From Acetobacter oryzoeni (lineage in GTDB: Bacteria; Pseudomonadota; Alphaproteobacteria; Acetobacterales; Acetobacteraceae), in assembly GCF_004014775.2 (NCBI RefSeq), contig NZ_CP042808.1:558001-622000 (forward strand): a DNA stretch of 64,000 nucleotides, given 5' to 3'. The notes under the pieces were generated by a model. The model did no database searches. It was not told where the DNA came from and saw nothing but the letters and a program-made list of their open reading frames with translations. Made by a program: the position numbers and the translations under genes. Positions 63,269 through 64,000 of the stretch are shown piece by piece. Each line of letters starts with the position of its first letter. The stretch's first letter is position 1.

Positions 63269-64000
63269 ATGACTGCTTCTGTAGGCGAAAAGCCAAGCCG
63301 TAAACGCGTGTTGCTCAAGGTGTCGGGGGAAGCCCTGATGGGGAATGGCGCCTTCGGAGTGGATCAGCAGACGGTAGAACGCATTGCCCATGATATTGGC
63401 GAAGTGGTGCGTTCCGGCACGGAAGTGTGCCTTGTTGTGGGGGGTGGCAACATCTTTCGCGGGTTGGCGGCAGCCGCCAAGGGCATGGACCGTGCGCAGG
63501 GTGATTACGCCGGTATGCTGGCCACCGTTATTAACGCGCTGCTGCTGCAAAACGCGCTGGAGCGTGAGCAGATTGCAACGCGGGTGATGTCTGCCATCCA
63601 CATGTCCTCCATTGCGGAGCCATATATCCGCCGCCGCGCCGTGCGGCACATGGAAAAAGGGCGTGTGGTTATTTTTGCCGCAGGCACAGGCAACCCGTTC
63701 TTTACCACGGATACAGCCGCCGCCCTGCGCGCTGCGGAAATGGAATGTGACATGCTGCTGAAAGGCACGCAGGTAGATGGCGTTTATTCCGCAGACCCCA
63801 AAAAGGATCCCTCCGCCAAGCGCTATGAAGAGCTGACATACATGGACGTGCTGGCCAACCAGCTTAACGTGATGGATGCCGCCGCCATTAGCCTTGCGCG
63901 TGAAAACCGTCTGCCTATCATTGTTTTCAATATTGGCGAGGAAGGGGCCTTCCCGCGTGTGATGCGCAATGAAGGGCCTTTCACACGGATTATCGAAGCC
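63269..64000 (+). CDS. pyrH: UMP kinase (partial, 3' end outside window)
   Basis: 244 codons of an amino-acid-kinase-fold enzyme that phosphorylates UMP to [16 protein letters not shown] at the N-terminus, [10 protein letters not shown] (about 59-68), and [17 protein letters not shown] are family signatures. The last visible residues (GPFTRIIEA) are near the expected C-terminus, so only a few residues can be missing. The ATG at 63269 has GAGGG upstream. In many bacteria pyrH is followed by frr. Confidence 0.95.
   Translation, partial: MTASVGEKPSRKRVLLKVSGEALMGNGAFGVDQQTVERIAHDIGEVVRSGTEVCLVVGGGNIFRGLAAAAKGMDRAQGDYAGMLATVINALLLQNALEREQIATRVMSAIHMSSIAEPYIRRRAVRHMEKGRVVIFAAGTGNPFFTTDTAAALRAAEMECDMLLKGTQVDGVYSADPKKDPSAKRYEELTYMDVLANQLNVMDAAAISLARENRLPIIVFNIGEEGAFPRVMRNEGPFTRIIEA

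Overview
The window reads as chromosomal DNA of an acetic acid bacterium (Acetobacteraceae, most like Acetobacter). The evidence is moderately high GC, a periplasmic PQQ-dependent glucose dehydrogenase, a type II NADH dehydrogenase, an acetoin dehydrogenase operon, and alphaproteobacterial gene orders (glnB-glnA, metX-metW, rpoZ-spoT-acpS-lepB-rnc-era). I see no insertion sequence, prophage, CRISPR array or rRNA. One tRNA gene, tRNA-His(GUG), is present. The species call is inference from gene content.

Layout. 1-4.7 kb: start of a divergent gene, the acoABC acetoin dehydrogenase operon, and an Hsp20 gene behind a perfect FNR/FixK-type box. 4.7-12 kb, all on the minus strand: NDH-2, a WD40 protein coupled to a CobW-family GTPase, a ClC channel and two CDF metal exporters, which together look like a metal and ion homeostasis block. 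12-22 kb: a COG2509 flavoprotein, an esterase, a universal stress protein, a YfhO-like membrane protein, an OPT transporter and an alginate-export-type porin. 22-31 kb: small or uncharacterised proteins, a MoeB/ThiF-like enzyme, an SH3-domain envelope protein, pyruvate kinase, an exported SMP-30 lactonase-like protein and an MFS transporter. 31-38 kb: TypA/BipA, a small secreted Ala/Lys/His-rich protein, DadA, a TrxB-like ferredoxin-NADP reductase and NADP isocitrate dehydrogenase. 38-45 kb: an unusual 680-residue protein, tRNA-His, an aminotransferase, glnB-glnA and a TonB-C-like lipoprotein. 45-52.5 kb: glucose dehydrogenase, a degenerate LexA-fold regulator, LepA and metX-metW. 52.5-57.4 kb: a DEAD-box helicase behind an AT-rich leader, an exported phosphatase-fold protein, carbonic anhydrase, a NYN-domain protein and FolK. 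57.4-64 kb: rpoZ-spoT-acpS-lepB-rnc-era and the start of pyrH.

How the parts work together. Carbon and energy genes (acetoin dehydrogenase, Gcd, NDH-2, pyruvate kinase, Icd) fit a strictly respiratory, incompletely oxidising metabolism. Nitrogen control (GlnB, GlnA), methionine synthesis (MetX, MetW), (p)ppGpp turnover (SpoT) and translation GTPases (TypA, LepA, Era) are housekeeping. The parts least explained by known annotation are mostly regulatory. They are the Hsp20 leader (FNR box plus two mutually exclusive hairpins that share one segment), a possible pseudoknot leader before metX, a terminator palindrome that contains the start codon of the YfhO gene, a structured stretch with its own terminator at 4.48-4.67 kb, a LexA-fold regulator lacking the expected Ser/Lys dyad, and the 680-residue protein with a possible beta-trefoil N-terminus and a GT-A-like C-terminus. 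No clearly new multi-gene system (defence, secretion or biosynthetic cluster) could be supported.
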